Part shown: piece by piece, positions 4,835-5,339 of the stretch
Numbering within the stretch: the stretch's first letter is position 1
Layout: each line of letters opens with the position of its first letter
Source: Nitrospinota bacterium
GTDB lineage: Bacteria; Nitrospinota_A; UBA7883
Assembly: GCA_029880775.1 (NCBI GenBank)
Contig: JAOUNV010000171.1
Location: 1-5,339, forward strand
Direction: 5' to 3'
Length of the DNA: 5,339 nucleotides
Made by a program: the position numbers and the translations under genes
Notes under the pieces: model-generated
Told to the model about the DNA's origin: nothing
The model's input: only the letters and a program-made list of their open reading frames with translations
The model's database searches: none

Positions 4835-5339
4835 ATGACCCGGAATATCAAGTTCGCTGTGATTTGGGCCGTCGCCCTTTCTTTCTTTTCGCTTTTCTCC
4901 TGCGCTGGGCCGGGGGACATTCCAGGAAATCCCACTGCCCCGGTGAAGATGGGGATAAAGGTCCAATGGCCCGAAGGAGTGACATACGATAAAAACACCC
5001 GCAAACTGAACATCCCCGCGTCCTATTTTGCGCCTGGGGCGGCCTCGGCGCCCACCTACCTGACAGACGCCGAAGTGACCCTGGTCGGCGAGGGGATGCC
5101 CCCACTGAAAATCAGGGTGGATGTCAATAACGCTGTGGCCTCTTTTTCCGTGCAGCCGGGCTACTACACTGTCAAAGGCGTGGTGTGGACCAGCATCGGG
5201 CTCACATTCACCGCGAGTACGCAGGTTTATCTGCAAAGCGGCGAAAACGGAGTCATAACCATGACCATGGCTGTGAACGCCCCCCCGGGGACGATAAGTG
5301 TGACCGTGAGCAACGCCACCCCCAAAACCGGCGAGGTGA
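4835..5339 (+). CDS. Lipoprotein with beta-rich extracytoplasmic part, cut by the window edge
   Basis: The frame from ATG 4835 stays open for 168 codons to the window end, so the 3' end is missing. The N-terminus MTRNIKFAVIWAVALSFFSL continues into FSC: a basic start, a hydrophobic core and a good lipobox L-F-S-C with Cys23. This marks a lipoprotein exported by Sec and processed by signal peptidase II. After a Gly/Pro linker (24-37) the chain is rich in short beta strands with Val, Thr and Tyr, such as DAEVTLVG (78-85) and SVQPGYYTVKGVVW (105-118). From about 153 (TISVTVSNATPKTGE) it resembles the start of an Ig-like or PKD-like domain. I do not recognise the family; surface adhesion or carbohydrate binding are guesses. 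GGAG (4819-4822) lies 12 bases before the ATG, a rather long gap, and the ATG at 4817 runs straight into a TGA. The promoter at 4660-4688 fits this gene. Confidence 0.8.
   Translation, partial: MTRNIKFAVIWAVALSFFSLFSCAGPGDIPGNPTAPVKMGIKVQWPEGVTYDKNTRKLNIPASYFAPGAASAPTYLTDAEVTLVGEGMPPLKIRVDVNNAVASFSVQPGYYTVKGVVWTSIGLTFTASTQVYLQSGENGVITMTMAVNAPPGTISVTVSNATPKTGEV

Noticed and set aside
4764..4838. A 24-codon leader peptide (GTG 4764 to TGA 4836-4838) overlapping the lipoprotein ATG as ATGA
   Set aside because: The ATGA overlap is suggestive of coupling, but the GTG has no ribosome site and the peptide is unremarkable; chance is likely.
4694..5236. A 180-residue leftward frame opposite the lipoprotein gene
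   Set aside because: It lies antisense to a frame with signal peptide, lipobox and upstream promoter. Its own protein is rich in Arg, His and Pro without domain motifs, typical of a shadow of a GC-rich gene.

Overview
The window looks like chromosomal DNA of a Gram-negative, moderately GC-rich bacterium. The supports are a protein end typical of an outer-membrane beta-barrel, two lipoprotein-type signal peptides, Shine-Dalgarno-led genes and intrinsic terminators. I cannot name the taxon; the gene mix would fit a proteobacterial or deltaproteobacteria-like environmental lineage, which is a guess.

Layout, left to right. (1) The last 15 codons of a rightward gene end at 48, followed by a strong intrinsic terminator (92-132). 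(2) A leftward gene (138-950) encodes an alpha/beta hydrolase with a lipoprotein-like signal. It diverges from a rightward zinc-independent quinone-oxidoreductase-type dehydrogenase (1019-1987) across a 68-base gap that has a TATAAT box on each strand. (3) A 361-base non-coding stretch (1988-2348) holds a hairpin, phased A-tracts and two inverted repeats. (4) It leads into a 51-codon membrane-peptide gene (2349-2504) with a good ribosome binding site and its own terminator (2523-2557). (5) Two leftward genes follow: a SAM-dependent methyltransferase (2574-3167) and, upstream of it, a membrane-anchored SGNH hydrolase (3244-4425). They are 76 bases apart and may be co-transcribed. (6) About 410 bases (4426-4834) carry a possible REP or IS200-type remnant, a leftward promoter candidate and a rightward promoter with a perfect -35 box. 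(7) A rightward lipoprotein gene with a beta-rich extracytoplasmic part begins at 4835 and runs off the right edge.

The genes do not form one recognisable pathway. The common thread is the cell envelope: an outer-membrane protein end, two likely lipoproteins, a membrane-anchored acyl or acetyl hydrolase-type enzyme and a small membrane peptide. These sit beside two general metabolic enzymes, a reductase and a methyltransferase. I see no defence system, CRISPR array, tRNA, rRNA or intact mobile element. The least ordinary items are the small membrane-peptide gene with its structured upstream region, and the repeat-like sequence at the SGNH gene's start.
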